From Bacteroidia bacterium (lineage in GTDB: Bacteria > Bacteroidota > Bacteroidia > Cytophagales > Cyclobacteriaceae): 41,364 nt of DNA. The number at the start of each line of letters is the position of its first letter. Within the stretch, counting starts at the first letter, position 1. Positions 1 to 8,356 of this stretch are shown piece by piece. The position numbers were made by a program, and so were the translations under genes. Under the pieces are notes generated by a model. The model did not search any database. It had not been told where the DNA came from and worked only from the letters and a program-made list of their open reading frames with translations. The stretch covers positions 1 through 41,364 of the forward strand of contig JAUHYU010000041.1 in NCBI GenBank assembly GCA_030426345.1. Reading direction: 5' to 3'.

Positions 1-324
1 GAAAAAAGTGTTTTTCAAACCAATCAGGCCATTGTAGAAAGTAAAAAAGAATACCTCGAAGACCAGATAGATAATCAGCTGACCAAGTCTTTGGCTCAAG
101 TAAATAAACTGGGGAAGTTGTTGGATAAGGATGCCGAAATATTGGCATTGCAGGAGGAAATTGTGTCAAGCGCATTTTCACAAGTCAAAAATGGAGTGAT
201 CACTTCTACGGATTACCTCAATGAAATGACAACAAAAACACAACTGCAACTCAGTCAGCAAATTCATCTGATCCAACTGAAACAAGCGCAATATAATTGG
301 CTAAACATCTCAGGAAACCTATGA
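1..324 (+). CDS. TolC-family outer membrane efflux protein (C-terminal fragment)
   Basis: The reading frame is open from the first base of the window and ends at 324, so only the last 107 residues are seen. They form long amphipathic helices rich in Gln, Lys and Leu, and include a GVITSTDYLNEMTTKTQLQ stretch that resembles the last periplasmic helical repeat of TolC-type outer membrane channels. TolC proteins form the outer membrane exit duct of tripartite efflux pumps. The next genes encode a membrane-fusion adaptor and an ABC exporter, which fits. The start lies outside the window. Family assignment rests on a short fragment plus context. Confidence 0.75.
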   Translation, partial: EKSVFQTNQAIVESKKEYLEDQIDNQLTKSLAQVNKLGKLLDKDAEILALQEEIVSSAFSQVKNGVITSTDYLNEMTTKTQLQLSQQIHLIQLKQAQYNWLNISGNL

Positions 325-416
325 ATTATTTAACAATCAAACCGGCATGGCCGGAGCAAATCAAGGATACACCAGGCATGATTATAAGCCTTGGCATTCA
401 GTTACTTAAAAAATGA
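321..416 (+). CDS. possible 31-residue small ORF between tolC-like and hlyD-like genes
   Basis: An ATG overlaps the stop of the TolC-like gene as ATGA and opens a 31-codon frame ending in TGA at 416, eight bases before the adaptor start. The product has a hydrophobic stretch (GMIISLGIQLL) near its end and resembles no family I know. It may only be a coupling device that carries ribosomes from one gene to the next, or chance. There is no evidence of conservation. Confidence 0.2.
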   Translation: MNYLTIKPAWPEQIKDTPGMIISLGIQLLKK

Positions 417-423
417 TAAGCAG

Positions 424-1317
424 ATGAAAAGATATCTTTTATACAACATACTTGGTTTGTTAATCTTCCAAGGATGCAATCAGGATACCGACAAGGCTGA
501 TGCCTATGGAAATTTTGAGGCTGATGAGGTAATCATCTCATCCGAGGCTAACGGAAAACTACTTTCTTTTCAAATAGAAGAAGGGAATTTACTAAAAGCT
601 GGGCAACTAATCGGCTATGTGGATAGCATACAATTATTCCTAAGCAAAAAGCAGTTGCAGGCCAATATTGAGGCGATAAAAGCAAAAACGCAAAATGTAT
701 TGGTACAAACAGATGTACTTGAAAAGCAAAAGGCCAATTTACTCCGCGAAAAAAACAGAGTTGAAAAACTATTAGCAGACAGTGCAGCTACCAGCAAACA
801 ATATGATGATCTGGCAGGTCAGTTGGATGTAGTCAAAAAACAGATAGCAGCCACCAAAAGTCAGTTGACCACAGCCAATCGTGGACTGCTCAGTGAAATT
901 CAACCCTTGAAAGTAAAAATCGAGCAACTTGAAGATCAGATCCAAAAATGTGTCATCATCAACCCGATTTCCGGCACGGTGCTCACCAAGATGGCGTATG
1001 AAAATGAAATCACTGCCTTTGGAAAACAGCTTTACAAAATTGCTGATTTAGAATATATTACTTTACGAGCTTATGTCAGTGGCCAACAAATAGCCGATCT
1101 GAAAATCGGTCAAGAGGTTACTGTAAAAACAGATCAGAATGATGGGGAAAAGGCACATTCTGGGACAGTCACCTGGATTTCCTCATCAGCAGAGTTTACC
1201 CCAAAAGTGATCCAAACTAAGGAGGAACGTGTCAACCTGGTGTATGCTTTCAAGGTTCGTGTCAAGAATAATGGAGAACTAAAAATCGGGATGCCGGGCG
1301 AGGTGGAATTTAAATAA
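424..1317 (+). CDS. HlyD/YbhG-like membrane-fusion adaptor lipoprotein
   Basis: Periplasmic adaptor of a tripartite ABC exporter, linking the inner membrane pump to a TolC channel. I chose the ATG at 424 because it gives a lipoprotein signal (MKRYLLYNILGLLIFQGC, with a lipobox before Cys18); a longer reading from a TTG at 391 spoils that signal. Then come the first half of a biotinyl-lipoyl domain (SSEANGKLLSFQIEEGNLLK), a long coiled-coil hairpin of about 110 residues, the second lipoyl half (CVIINPISGTVLTKMAYENE) and a beta-barrel region. The length of 297 residues is normal for YbhG-like adaptors. The ATPase gene starts 3 bases downstream, so the genes are almost certainly co-transcribed. 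The substrate is unknown. Confidence 0.85.
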   Translation: MKRYLLYNILGLLIFQGCNQDTDKADAYGNFEADEVIISSEANGKLLSFQIEEGNLLKAGQLIGYVDSIQLFLSKKQLQANIEAIKAKTQNVLVQTDVLEKQKANLLREKNRVEKLLADSAATSKQYDDLAGQLDVVKKQIAATKSQLTTANRGLLSEIQPLKVKIEQLEDQIQKCVIINPISGTVLTKMAYENEITAFGKQLYKIADLEYITLRAYVSGQQIADLKIGQEVTVKTDQNDGEKAHSGTVTWISSSAEFTPKVIQTKEERVNLVYAFKVRVKNNGELKIGMPGEVEFK

Positions 1318-1320
1318 AAA

Positions 1321-2247
1321 ATGATGATCCAAATTCATGGAATAAGCAAATCTTTTGGAAATGTAGTGGCACTTCAGGACATAAACATCGAAGTGCAGGA
1401 GGGTGAAATATTTGGGTTGATCGGTCCGGATGGTTCAGGCAAAACAACCCTGATTCGGATATTGACAACGCTACTTTTACCGGATAGTGGAACAGCCACT
1501 GTGATGGGACTTGATGTGGTAAAGGAATATAAAAATTTGCGCCGAGTCTTCGGGTACATGCCCGGGCGATTTTCCCTCTATGAAGATCTCACCGTCGAAG
1601 AAAACCTTGAGCTTTTTGCTTCAATATTTGGCACAACCGTTGAAGCGAACTATCATTTGATTGAAGACATTTACAAACAAATAGAACCTTTTAAAAGTCG
1701 TAGGGCAGGAAAGCTATCTGGTGGAATGAAGCAAAAATTAGCACTTTCCTGTGCCATGATCCATCAACCTAAAGTGATTTTTTTGGATGAACCGACCACA
1801 GGTGTTGATCCCGTATCCCGACAAGAGTTTTGGAAGATGCTGAAGAGCCTCAAAAAGCATGGAATTTCCATATTTGTTTCTACCCCATACATGGATGAGG
1901 CAAGTTTGTGCGACCGTATCGCCCTGATTCAAGACGGTAAATTACTGAGTATTGACACTCCGACAGCCATTGTCGGCCAATACGAAAAAGAGGTTTATGC
2001 CATTGTTTCCAACAAAAAGCATGAGCTGCTCCAGGATCTACGACGGTATAAAGATGTAGAATCGGCCTTCCTTTTTGGCAGTCACATTCACTATTCTGAC
2101 CAAAAAGTAAGTTTTGATCCGCGAGAACTCATACAGTATTTGGAGCAACTTGGCCATGGTGAAATCGAGGTGGATAAAATTGAGCCAACGATTGAAGATT
2201 GTTTTTTGGCTTTAATGGGAAATGCAAACAAGACAGCCGATGCCTAA
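1321..2247 (+). CDS. ABC transporter ATPase, YbhF N-half-like
   Basis: ATP-binding subunit of the exporter. Walker A is GPDGSGKT (residues 35-42), the signature LSGGM (132-136) and Walker B VIFLDEP (152-158), followed by D-loop residues GVDP. Two catalytic elements look degenerate: the Q-loop reads YMPGRF, without Gln, and the usual switch His is Pro189 in VSTPYMDEA. In YbhF-type proteins two such domains are fused in one chain; here they are two genes overlapping by 8 bases. The 308-residue length includes a C-terminal extension of about 90 residues after the ATPase core. This subunit probably pairs with the next one as a heterodimer. Confidence 0.9.
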   Translation: MMIQIHGISKSFGNVVALQDINIEVQEGEIFGLIGPDGSGKTTLIRILTTLLLPDSGTATVMGLDVVKEYKNLRRVFGYMPGRFSLYEDLTVEENLELFASIFGTTVEANYHLIEDIYKQIEPFKSRRAGKLSGGMKQKLALSCAMIHQPKVIFLDEPTTGVDPVSRQEFWKMLKSLKKHGISIFVSTPYMDEASLCDRIALIQDGKLLSIDTPTAIVGQYEKEVYAIVSNKKHELLQDLRRYKDVESAFLFGSHIHYSDQKVSFDPRELIQYLEQLGHGEIEVDKIEPTIEDCFLALMGNANKTADA

Positions 2248-2986
2248 CGAATATTCCATTGATGTGCAAAACCTCACGAAAAAATTTGGTGCGTTCACCG
2301 CTGTGAACGAAATCAGTTTCAACACCAAAAAAGGGGAAATATTTGGTTTTTTAGGAGCAAATGGAGCGGGAAAAAGCACCGCTATGAAAATGCTCTGTGG
2401 CTTGCTAGTTCCCTCTAGCGGTCAGGCAACCGTCGCAAGTTTTGATATAAATAAAGAAAGTGAGAAAGTAAAAAAAAGGATTGGATACATGAGCCAGAAA
2501 TTTTCGCTTTATCAGGATTTGACGGCGCGCGAAAACATACGGTTTTTTGGAGGAATTTATGGTCTATCGAACAAGCAAATAAAAGAAAAGACCGATGAAT
2601 TGATGGAGCGGCTGCACCTGACTGATTTTGCCAATACCCAAGTTGGCGACCTGCCGCTGGGGTGGAAGCAAAAGCTGGCTTTCTCGGTGGCTGTATTTCA
2701 TGGACCAGAGATAGTTTTTTTGGATGAGCCGACCGGTGGCGTTGACCCTGTAACGCGAAGGGAATTTTGGGAAATGATCTATGCCACAGCCAAACTTGGG
2801 ACTACCATATTCGTGACAACTCACTACATGGATGAATCTGAATATTGTGACCGAGTTTCGATTATGGTTGATGGAAGAATAGAGGCTTTGGGCAGTCCAA
2901 AAGAACTAAAGGCCAAATACCATGTAAAATCCATGGACGAATTGTTTTTACAATTGGCCCGACCTGAAACTGTGAAAATCTTTTAG
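2240..2986 (+). CDS. ABC transporter ATPase, YbhF C-half-like
   Basis: Second ATPase of the same exporter. Walker A GANGAGKST lies at residues 39-47, the Q-loop YMSQKF keeps Gln86, Walker B is VFLDEP (D162, E163), and the switch His195 is present in VTTHYMDES. The signature is divergent, LPLGW at 138-142, a form I associate with the second half of YbhF-like proteins. I chose the ATG at 2240 (MPNEYSIDVQNL), which overlaps the previous stop by 8 bases; another ATG at 2222 would add six residues. At 248 residues it is a bare nucleotide-binding domain. The permease gene starts 4 bases after the stop. Confidence 0.9.
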   Translation: MPNEYSIDVQNLTKKFGAFTAVNEISFNTKKGEIFGFLGANGAGKSTAMKMLCGLLVPSSGQATVASFDINKESEKVKKRIGYMSQKFSLYQDLTARENIRFFGGIYGLSNKQIKEKTDELMERLHLTDFANTQVGDLPLGWKQKLAFSVAVFHGPEIVFLDEPTGGVDPVTRREFWEMIYATAKLGTTIFVTTHYMDESEYCDRVSIMVDGRIEALGSPKELKAKYHVKSMDELFLQLARPETVKIF

Positions 2987-2990
2987 TGGT

Positions 2991-4097
2991 ATGGATCGGT
3001 TTTTAGCTTTTGTCAGAAAAGAAATCTACCACATCCTGCGTGATTGGCGAACCCTAATTATTCTGCTTGGCATGCCAATCATCCAAATTCTACTTTTTGG
3101 ATTTGCCATCACCAACGAGATCAAGCATGCTAAAATTGCCATTCTCGACCAAGCAAAAGACACGCATTCCAAGGCATTGATTGACAAACTTCTGGCAACA
3201 GAATATTTTATTCTGGACGAGTACCTGTCGAATGAAAGTGAGATAGAACCGATATTCAAAAAAGGAAATATCAAGGAAGTTATTTTGTTTGAACCAGGTT
3301 TCGGGCAACGGCTTGAAAAGGAAAGCATTGCGCACATGCAGGTCATTGCAGATGCCTCCGATCCAAATACGGCAACCATGCTGCTGAACTATACGAAGGC
3401 GATTGTCACCGATTATCAAATGCAGCAAAATGCCCGAAAAAAGCTTCCATTTTCCATAGACATCCATGCGGAAATGTTTTACAACAAAGAACTGAAAGGG
3501 GTTTATCTTTTCGTTCCTGGGCTCATTGCCATTATATTGATGCTCGTGTCTGCCATGATGACTTCCATTTCCATTACCAAAGAAAAGGAACTGGGGACTA
3601 TGGAAGTTTTGCTTGCCACGCCCATGCAACCCGCTGTCATTATCTTGGCCAAAGTGATCCCCTATTTGTTGCTTTCATTTATCAATGCGATCATCATTTT
3701 GTTGTTGGGGTATTTCGTTTTCGGGGTTCCAATTCATGGAAATTTGATGCTTTTATTAGCAGAAATGATACTCTTTATCTTGACGGTCCTTTCGTTGGGG
3801 ATATTCATTTCCACCGTTACTTCCTCCCAGCAAGTCGCACTGATGGCGTCATTGATGGGGCTCATGCTTCCCACTATCCTGCTTTCCGGGTTTATTTTTC
3901 CGGTTGAAAACATGCCATGGCCACTCCAACTGATTTCCAATATCGTACCGGCAAAATGGTTTATCATAATTATTAAAGGCATTATGCTAAAAGGGGCCGG
4001 AATTGGACTGGTATGGAAAGAAACGGTAATTCTCATGGGTTTTTTGGTCTTTTTTATATTGCTGAGCATCAAAAAATTCAAACCCCGTCTGACCTGA
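2991..4097 (+). CDS. ABC-2 family permease (YbhS/YbhR-like), first of two
   Basis: Membrane subunit of the exporter, 368 residues. One membrane helix lies near the N terminus (about residues 21-40), followed by a periplasmic domain of roughly 125 residues and about five helices in the C-terminal half. The ABC-2 hallmarks are visible: ITKEKELGTMEVLLATP after the second helix, and LLSGFIFPVENMPWPLQ before the last helix. Members of this family export drugs, sterol-like compounds or other hydrophobic molecules; the substrate cannot be read from the sequence. It lies 4 bases after the ATPase gene and one base before the second permease gene, consistent with a heterodimeric pore. Confidence 0.9.
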   Translation: MDRFLAFVRKEIYHILRDWRTLIILLGMPIIQILLFGFAITNEIKHAKIAILDQAKDTHSKALIDKLLATEYFILDEYLSNESEIEPIFKKGNIKEVILFEPGFGQRLEKESIAHMQVIADASDPNTATMLLNYTKAIVTDYQMQQNARKKLPFSIDIHAEMFYNKELKGVYLFVPGLIAIILMLVSAMMTSISITKEKELGTMEVLLATPMQPAVIILAKVIPYLLLSFINAIIILLLGYFVFGVPIHGNLMLLLAEMILFILTVLSLGIFISTVTSSQQVALMASLMGLMLPTILLSGFIFPVENMPWPLQLISNIVPAKWFIIIIKGIMLKGAGIGLVWKETVILMGFLVFFILLSIKKFKPRLT

Positions 4098-4098
4098 T

Positions 4099-5226
4099 AT
4101 GAGAAGTTTGAGATTCATATTGCAAAAGGAGTTTATCCAGATATTCAGGAACAAATCCATGTTGCCAATCATTTTCGTACTGCCGATGATCCAACTTCTC
4201 GTGCTTTCCTTTGCTGTGGATTATGAAATCAAACACATAAAATTATTTTTTGTGGATCAGGACAAAAGCCAATTTTCCGGTTTGCTCTACAATCAATTTG
4301 AAGCTTCACAATATTTTATAATAAACGATTTTTCAAATTCCTTGGCAGAAGCAAAAGAATCCATGCAGCGTGGCGATTGCGACCAGATTCTGGTTATTCC
4401 ACATGGATTCGAACAGGATTTATATCGAGACGGTACTACAGATATTCAAGTCATTATGAATGCCATTGATGGTACCAAAGCAGGTCTTTCATCGAGCTAT
4501 GCCACCAACATCATCATGGATTTCAACCGATCACTAATTGTGGATTTTGGGATGCAAAGCAGCCTGACGGCAACTCCAGAATACCAACAAATTGAGATGG
4601 ATTATTCGTATTGGTACAACCCAGAGCTAAACTATCAGGCCTATATGGTGCCGGGAATCCTTGTGTTGCTGGTGACAATGATTGGTGGCTTTCTATCGTC
4701 CATGAACATAGTACGCGAAAAGGAATTGGGTACTATTGATCAAATCCATGTTACTCCCATCAAAAAACATTATTTCATCTTTGGTAAGACGTTACCCTTC
4801 TGGATGGTGGGCATGGTAGAATTTGGCTTGGGATTGTTACTCGCGAAACTGGTATTTGACATCCCTATGGTCGGAAGCATTTTTACGCTTTTTGCTTTTG
4901 CAGGAACATATCTGTTAGTGGTGTTGGGGCTCGGGCTATTGATTTCTACTATCACCGAAACCCAGCAGCAAGCCATGTTTATCTCATGGTTTTTCTTGGT
5001 GATATTTATTTTACTGGGGGGGTTATTTACCGCTGTTGAAAACATGCCTGAATGGGCACAGCAAATCACAAGACTTAATCCAGTGCGATATTTTATAGAG
5101 GTAAATCGCATGGTACTTTTAAAAGGTGCCGGATTTAAGGATGTTGCAAGCCATTTCATTGTCATGTCAATTTTTATACTATTGATCAACTCGCTGGCAA
5201 TATTCAGATATAAAAAAGGTTCATAA
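4099..5226 (+). CDS. ABC-2 family permease (YbhS/YbhR-like), second of two
   Basis: Partner permease of 375 residues with the same plan: one N-terminal helix, a periplasmic domain, then about five helices. Family motifs are IVREKELGTIDQIHVTPIKK and GGLFTAVENMPEWAQQITRL. It is clearly a paralogue of the preceding gene (both begin with a helix followed by FA-[IV]-[TD]-[NY]-EIKH-[AI]-K) but has diverged, as usual for YbhS/YbhR pairs. It is the last gene of the tight exporter operon, with 120 bases to the next start. I see no clear terminator in that gap, so readthrough into the kinase-like gene is possible. Confidence 0.9.
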   Translation: MRSLRFILQKEFIQIFRNKSMLPIIFVLPMIQLLVLSFAVDYEIKHIKLFFVDQDKSQFSGLLYNQFEASQYFIINDFSNSLAEAKESMQRGDCDQILVIPHGFEQDLYRDGTTDIQVIMNAIDGTKAGLSSSYATNIIMDFNRSLIVDFGMQSSLTATPEYQQIEMDYSYWYNPELNYQAYMVPGILVLLVTMIGGFLSSMNIVREKELGTIDQIHVTPIKKHYFIFGKTLPFWMVGMVEFGLGLLLAKLVFDIPMVGSIFTLFAFAGTYLLVVLGLGLLISTITETQQQAMFISWFFLVIFILLGGLFTAVENMPEWAQQITRLNPVRYFIEVNRMVLLKGAGFKDVASHFIVMSIFILLINSLAIFRYKKGS

Positions 5227-5346
5227 TAACCTCTTGAACTCACTTTGGTCTAAAAATATCCTAAAATTGTCACCACTATTATGCCTTAATTTCCGTAACT
5301 AGTACTATAGAATTGCAATTTCTTTTTACTCTTAAAAACCATTATT

Positions 5347-6036
5347 ATGAACAATATTTTAGTCCATTACATGAAAAAACGGCTAGTGTCAGATGCTGCT
5401 ATTCCGAAAGGGCAGCATTTCAGACCAGGGCCAGTTGTTACCATCTCTAGGGAATATGGTTGTCCAGCAAAGAAAATAGCGGATCGGCTGTCGGTAGAAT
5501 TGAAAAAACATTCTCAGCAAGATTGGCATTGGATTGGCAAGGAAATTCTTGAAGAATCGGCCAAGGAGCTTCACCTAAAGCCAGGCATTATCCGAGACCT
5601 TATTTCCAAAGAAGATGTTAATGTTGTAAATGATATTGTGACATCTCTTTCTCGAAAATATTATCCGGGAGACCTTAAAATCAGAAAAACTATTAAGGAC
5701 GTTGTACGCTCATTTGCGCTGCAAGGGCAAGCAATCATCGTTGGTCGTGGTGGAGTTGTTGTAGCAAGGGATATTCCCAACTCCCTCCATATCAAACTTG
5801 TCGCTCCTTTGGAATGGAGAATCAATGATGTGAGCAACCGACAAATGATTTCTCTTGCCGAGGCCAGAAAAAAAATAAATCACATCGACCATCAGCGACA
5901 ACTGATCATGGAGTTTTTTGAAGGTGGCAAAGTGGACAATACCATTTTTGATTTGGTGTTTAATTATATGACACTTGAAGAGGAAGACATTATTTCCACG
6001 ATCATCAGGTTGATGGAATCCAAAGATATGATTTGA
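5347..6036 (+). CDS. cytidylate kinase-like family protein
   Basis: A 229-residue protein resembling the cytidylate kinase-like family (Cytidylate_kin2). Visible signs are VVTISREYGCPAKKIADRLS near residue 32, a central QAIIVGRGGVVVARD segment, and VAPLEWRINDVSNRQ, which looks like the substrate/lid region of nucleoside monophosphate kinases. The usual P-loop glycines are not present: the loop after SREYG reads CPAKK rather than a GSGG-type sequence, so kinase activity is uncertain. There is no signal peptide, so it should be cytoplasmic. It follows the exporter operon after 120 bases. It differs from canonical Cmk, which this window does not contain. Confidence 0.75.
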   Translation: MNNILVHYMKKRLVSDAAIPKGQHFRPGPVVTISREYGCPAKKIADRLSVELKKHSQQDWHWIGKEILEESAKELHLKPGIIRDLISKEDVNVVNDIVTSLSRKYYPGDLKIRKTIKDVVRSFALQGQAIIVGRGGVVVARDIPNSLHIKLVAPLEWRINDVSNRQMISLAEARKKINHIDHQRQLIMEFFEGGKVDNTIFDLVFNYMTLEEEDIISTIIRLMESKDMI

Positions 6037-6366
6037 ACTTTGCGCTCAAAGAAAGAGCCATCTATTCTCTGACCGAGAAAGAATTCACTTTACCTCGATT
6101 TTGTTACATGAGGAGGATTGACCTGCAGTTAATGGATTTGCTCCATATTCCAAGGACATTTTTTGTTTTGTCAGTTTTTAACTCCCATTTACCGAAAGAT
6201 TTTGTGTGTTTATCCAGCAATCAAAATTCAGTATCCATGTCAATAATTCTCTGGAACTGAACCATAGACAAAATTATTGTTGCAAAAGCCTTTTGTTCTT
6301 ACTACACCCGGCGGTCTCACACCGGATACCTATGCTCCCTAACTTCTATATACTACAAACGCGGGC
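6037..6366. other. gene-poor stretch between kinase-like gene and yfiR-like gene
   Basis: About 330 bases without a convincing gene. A 75-codon frame starting at TTG 6033 and the upstream extension of the YfiR frame from 6206 are open, but neither has a good start or a recognisable product. No strong terminator hairpin was seen by eye. Confidence 0.4.
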
Positions 6367-6374
6367 TATATTTG
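6367..6374 (+). promoter_or_regulatory. candidate -7 element (TATATTTG) before yfiR-like gene
   Basis: TATATTTG fits the Bacteroidota -7 consensus TAnnTTTG and lies 48 bases before the ATG at 6422. No clear TTG is found at the -33 spacing, so this is weak. Confidence 0.3.
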
Positions 6375-6421
6375 AGTTCAGGTTTACATATTTTAAGAAC
6401 AACTCATTAGATAATATTAAT

Positions 6422-6949
6422 ATGCATATAACTAATTTGAAGATCAAAATCACGGCATTTTTAGTAGTTGTTTTGACCGTCATCAGCGTCTCGCATTCGT
6501 CTGCGCAGATAAGTTCTTATAAAATACAGTCTTTATTTTTATATAATTTTTCGAAGCATGTAAAATGGGAAAATGCGAACTCAGGACCTTTCACAATAGG
6601 TGTCTATGGAAATGAAAAGGCTTTTGTAGAGATAAAAGCAAACTTAGAAAACAAGCAGGTGTGGGGACAAAATATCCAGGTGATCTCAATTGGTGCATCA
6701 GCAGATATCAACAAATGCCACATTGCCTACGTACCGATGTCTGGGAAAAAAAACATCTTATATAATATCAACACGCGCAGTCTGTCAAATACCTTGTTGG
6801 TAACAGAAGAGGATATGATGAATAAAGGTGCTGCAATAAGTTTCGTTTTTGAACAGTCAAAAATGAAATTTAAGATTAGCAAAGAAAAAATAGAACAAGC
6901 AGGGTTGAAGGTAAGCAGCTCGCTTATCTCCATCGGAATACCTGTATAA
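6422..6949 (+). CDS. YfiR family (DUF4154) secreted protein
   Basis: A 175-residue protein with a signal peptide (residues 1 to about 28, ending in SSAQ). The mature part matches the YfiR/DUF4154 pattern: YKIQSLFLYNFSKHVKWE at the start, FTIGVYGNE, then a central region with VWGQNIQVISIG and a C-terminal GAAISFVFEQSKMKFKISKE followed by SSSLISIG. In Pseudomonas, YfiR is a periplasmic repressor of a diguanylate cyclase; in Bacteroidota such proteins often sit beside sensor kinases. Here none is adjacent, so its partner is unknown. I chose the ATG at 6422 because it places the signal peptide at the N terminus; the frame is open further upstream but without a plausible start. A terminator follows. 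Confidence 0.85.
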   Translation: MHITNLKIKITAFLVVVLTVISVSHSSAQISSYKIQSLFLYNFSKHVKWENANSGPFTIGVYGNEKAFVEIKANLENKQVWGQNIQVISIGASADINKCHIAYVPMSGKKNILYNINTRSLSNTLLVTEEDMMNKGAAISFVFEQSKMKFKISKEKIEQAGLKVSSSLISIGIPV

Positions 6950-6970
6950 AACATTTTTTTAACTACTAAA

Positions 6971-7001
6971 AAGTCCTGCAAGCAATTGTAGGGCTTTTTT
7001 T
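6971..7001 (+). terminator. intrinsic terminator after yfiR-like gene
   Basis: Ten-pair stem AAGTCCTGCA / TGTAGGGCTT (two G-U pairs in the plus-strand RNA), six-base loop AGCAAT, then a run of T. It lies 21 bases after the YfiR stop and just before the convergent PIN-PhoH stop. Confidence 0.75.
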
Positions 7002-7009
7002 ATGCCAAA

Positions 7010-8356
7010 TTATAAAAGTTCATTGGCCAGGTTGGCCAGTTCAGAACGTTCACCTTTTTCCAAGGTTATGTGCGCATACAATGGATTTCCCTTTATTCTA
7101 TCGATCAGATAAGACAGCCCATTACTCTGCGAATCCAGATATGGAGTATCAATTTGGTAAATATCTCCCGTGAATATAAACTTTGTATTTTCCCCGGCCC
7201 TCGAAATAATAGTTTTCACTTCATGTGGGGTCAGATTCTGCGCCTCATCCACAATGAAGCAAATATTGGAGAGCGACCTGCCTCGAATATAAGCAAGAGG
7301 AGTAATCAGCAACTTTTCATTATTTAGCATTTCCGTAAGTCGCTTATAGTCACTTTCTGTTTCCTTAAACTGATTTTGAATAAATTTTAGGTTATCAAAA
7401 AGTGGCTCCATGTATGGATTTAACTTGGATTTTATATCTCCTGGAAGGTATCCTATGTCTTTGTTGCTCAATGGAACTATAGGGCGTGCCAAATAAATTT
7501 GCTTGAAATTCTTGCGCTGCTCCAGAGCACTGGCCAAAGCGATCAAAGTTTTGCCAGTACCGGCAACCCCAGTAATGGAAACTAACTTTATTTCCGGATT
7601 TAGTAGAGCATGTATAGCAAAGGTTTGCTCGGCATTTCGGGGCTTTATTCCATATACAGGTCTTTTCTCCACTAATTCTATTTGATCAGTAGTAGGATTG
7701 TAATATCCAAGGCCGGATTTTCGGTCGCCTTTTAAGATGAAATAGTTATGAGCTACGGGCTTTTCCCGTTTCAGCAATGTCTTTACATTGCATGACTTTT
7801 GGGCATATAATTCATTGATAATTTCGGGATCTGTATTTTCAATAATGGATTTCCCGGTGTAAAGCGTATTAACATTTTTTATTTTCCCGGTTTCATAATC
7901 CTGTGCTAGTAAATTTAGGGACTTGGCTTTGAGCCGCAGATTTATATCCTTAGAAACAAGAATGACTTTGTCGTGTCCTTTCTCATCCTGTAGTTGCAGA
8001 GCAGCATTGAGAATCTTGTGATCAGGCTTTTTATCGTCAAATATTTTTTCGGCATCTACGGCACTATGAGTATTCATTAGCACCTTAAATTTCCCTCTTG
8101 ATTTTCCGTTGATGGGTAACCAGTTTTGTAACTTTTCTCCTTTGGATATTTTTTCAAGAAGCCGAATGAATTCCCTAGCTTCAAAATTTTTGGTATCGTT
8201 CCCCTTTTTGAAATTATCCAACTCTTCCAAAACAGTAATTGGTATGGCAACGTCGTGCTCAGCAAAATTCATGATAGAATCATGAGAATAAATGATCACC
8301 GAAGTGTCCAAAACGAATATTTTTTTGCCATCAACGGCTTTTGTTTTCACCTTCAT
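7010..8356 (-). CDS. PIN-PhoH family ATPase/ribonuclease (PhoH2-like)
   Basis: Two-domain protein of 448 residues. The N-terminal third is a PIN ribonuclease domain: KIFVLDTSVI supplies the first Asp, ITVLEELD an acidic residue, KPDHKIL and VSKDINLR the later Asp residues. After a linker comes a PhoH P-loop ATPase with Walker A GVAGTGKT (near residue 265) and Walker B CFIVDEAQN. Fused PIN-PhoH proteins (PhoH2) are described as RNA helicase-ribonucleases. I chose the ATG at 8356 (MKVKTKAVDGKK); the frame also allows a TTG at 8368. Either start overlaps the end of the AlbA_2 gene (26 bases with the ATG), suggesting translational coupling. Confidence 0.9.
   Translation of the reverse strand: MKVKTKAVDGKKIFVLDTSVIIYSHDSIMNFAEHDVAIPITVLEELDNFKKGNDTKNFEAREFIRLLEKISKGEKLQNWLPINGKSRGKFKVLMNTHSAVDAEKIFDDKKPDHKILNAALQLQDEKGHDKVILVSKDINLRLKAKSLNLLAQDYETGKIKNVNTLYTGKSIIENTDPEIINELYAQKSCNVKTLLKREKPVAHNYFILKGDRKSGLGYYNPTTDQIELVEKRPVYGIKPRNAEQTFAIHALLNPEIKLVSITGVAGTGKTLIALASALEQRKNFKQIYLARPIVPLSNKDIGYLPGDIKSKLNPYMEPLFDNLKFIQNQFKETESDYKRLTEMLNNEKLLITPLAYIRGRSLSNICFIVDEAQNLTPHEVKTIISRAGENTKFIFTGDIYQIDTPYLDSQSNGLSYLIDRIKGNPLYAHITLEKGERSELANLANELL

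Noticed and set aside
391-423. Longer start (TTG) for the HlyD-like adaptor
   Set aside because: It puts a polar segment before the lipoprotein signal; ATG 424 is better.
3090-3629. 179-codon minus-strand frame inside the first permease gene
   Set aside because: It is an antisense shadow of a clear ABC-2 permease, with no family resemblance.
6033-6260. 75-codon plus-strand frame after the kinase-like gene
   Set aside because: It begins at TTG overlapping the previous stop, has no recognisable family or signal, and looks like an open frame by chance.
6206-6421. Upstream extension of the YfiR-like frame
   Set aside because: The signal peptide lies at the ATG 6422, so the first 72 codons are unlikely to be translated.
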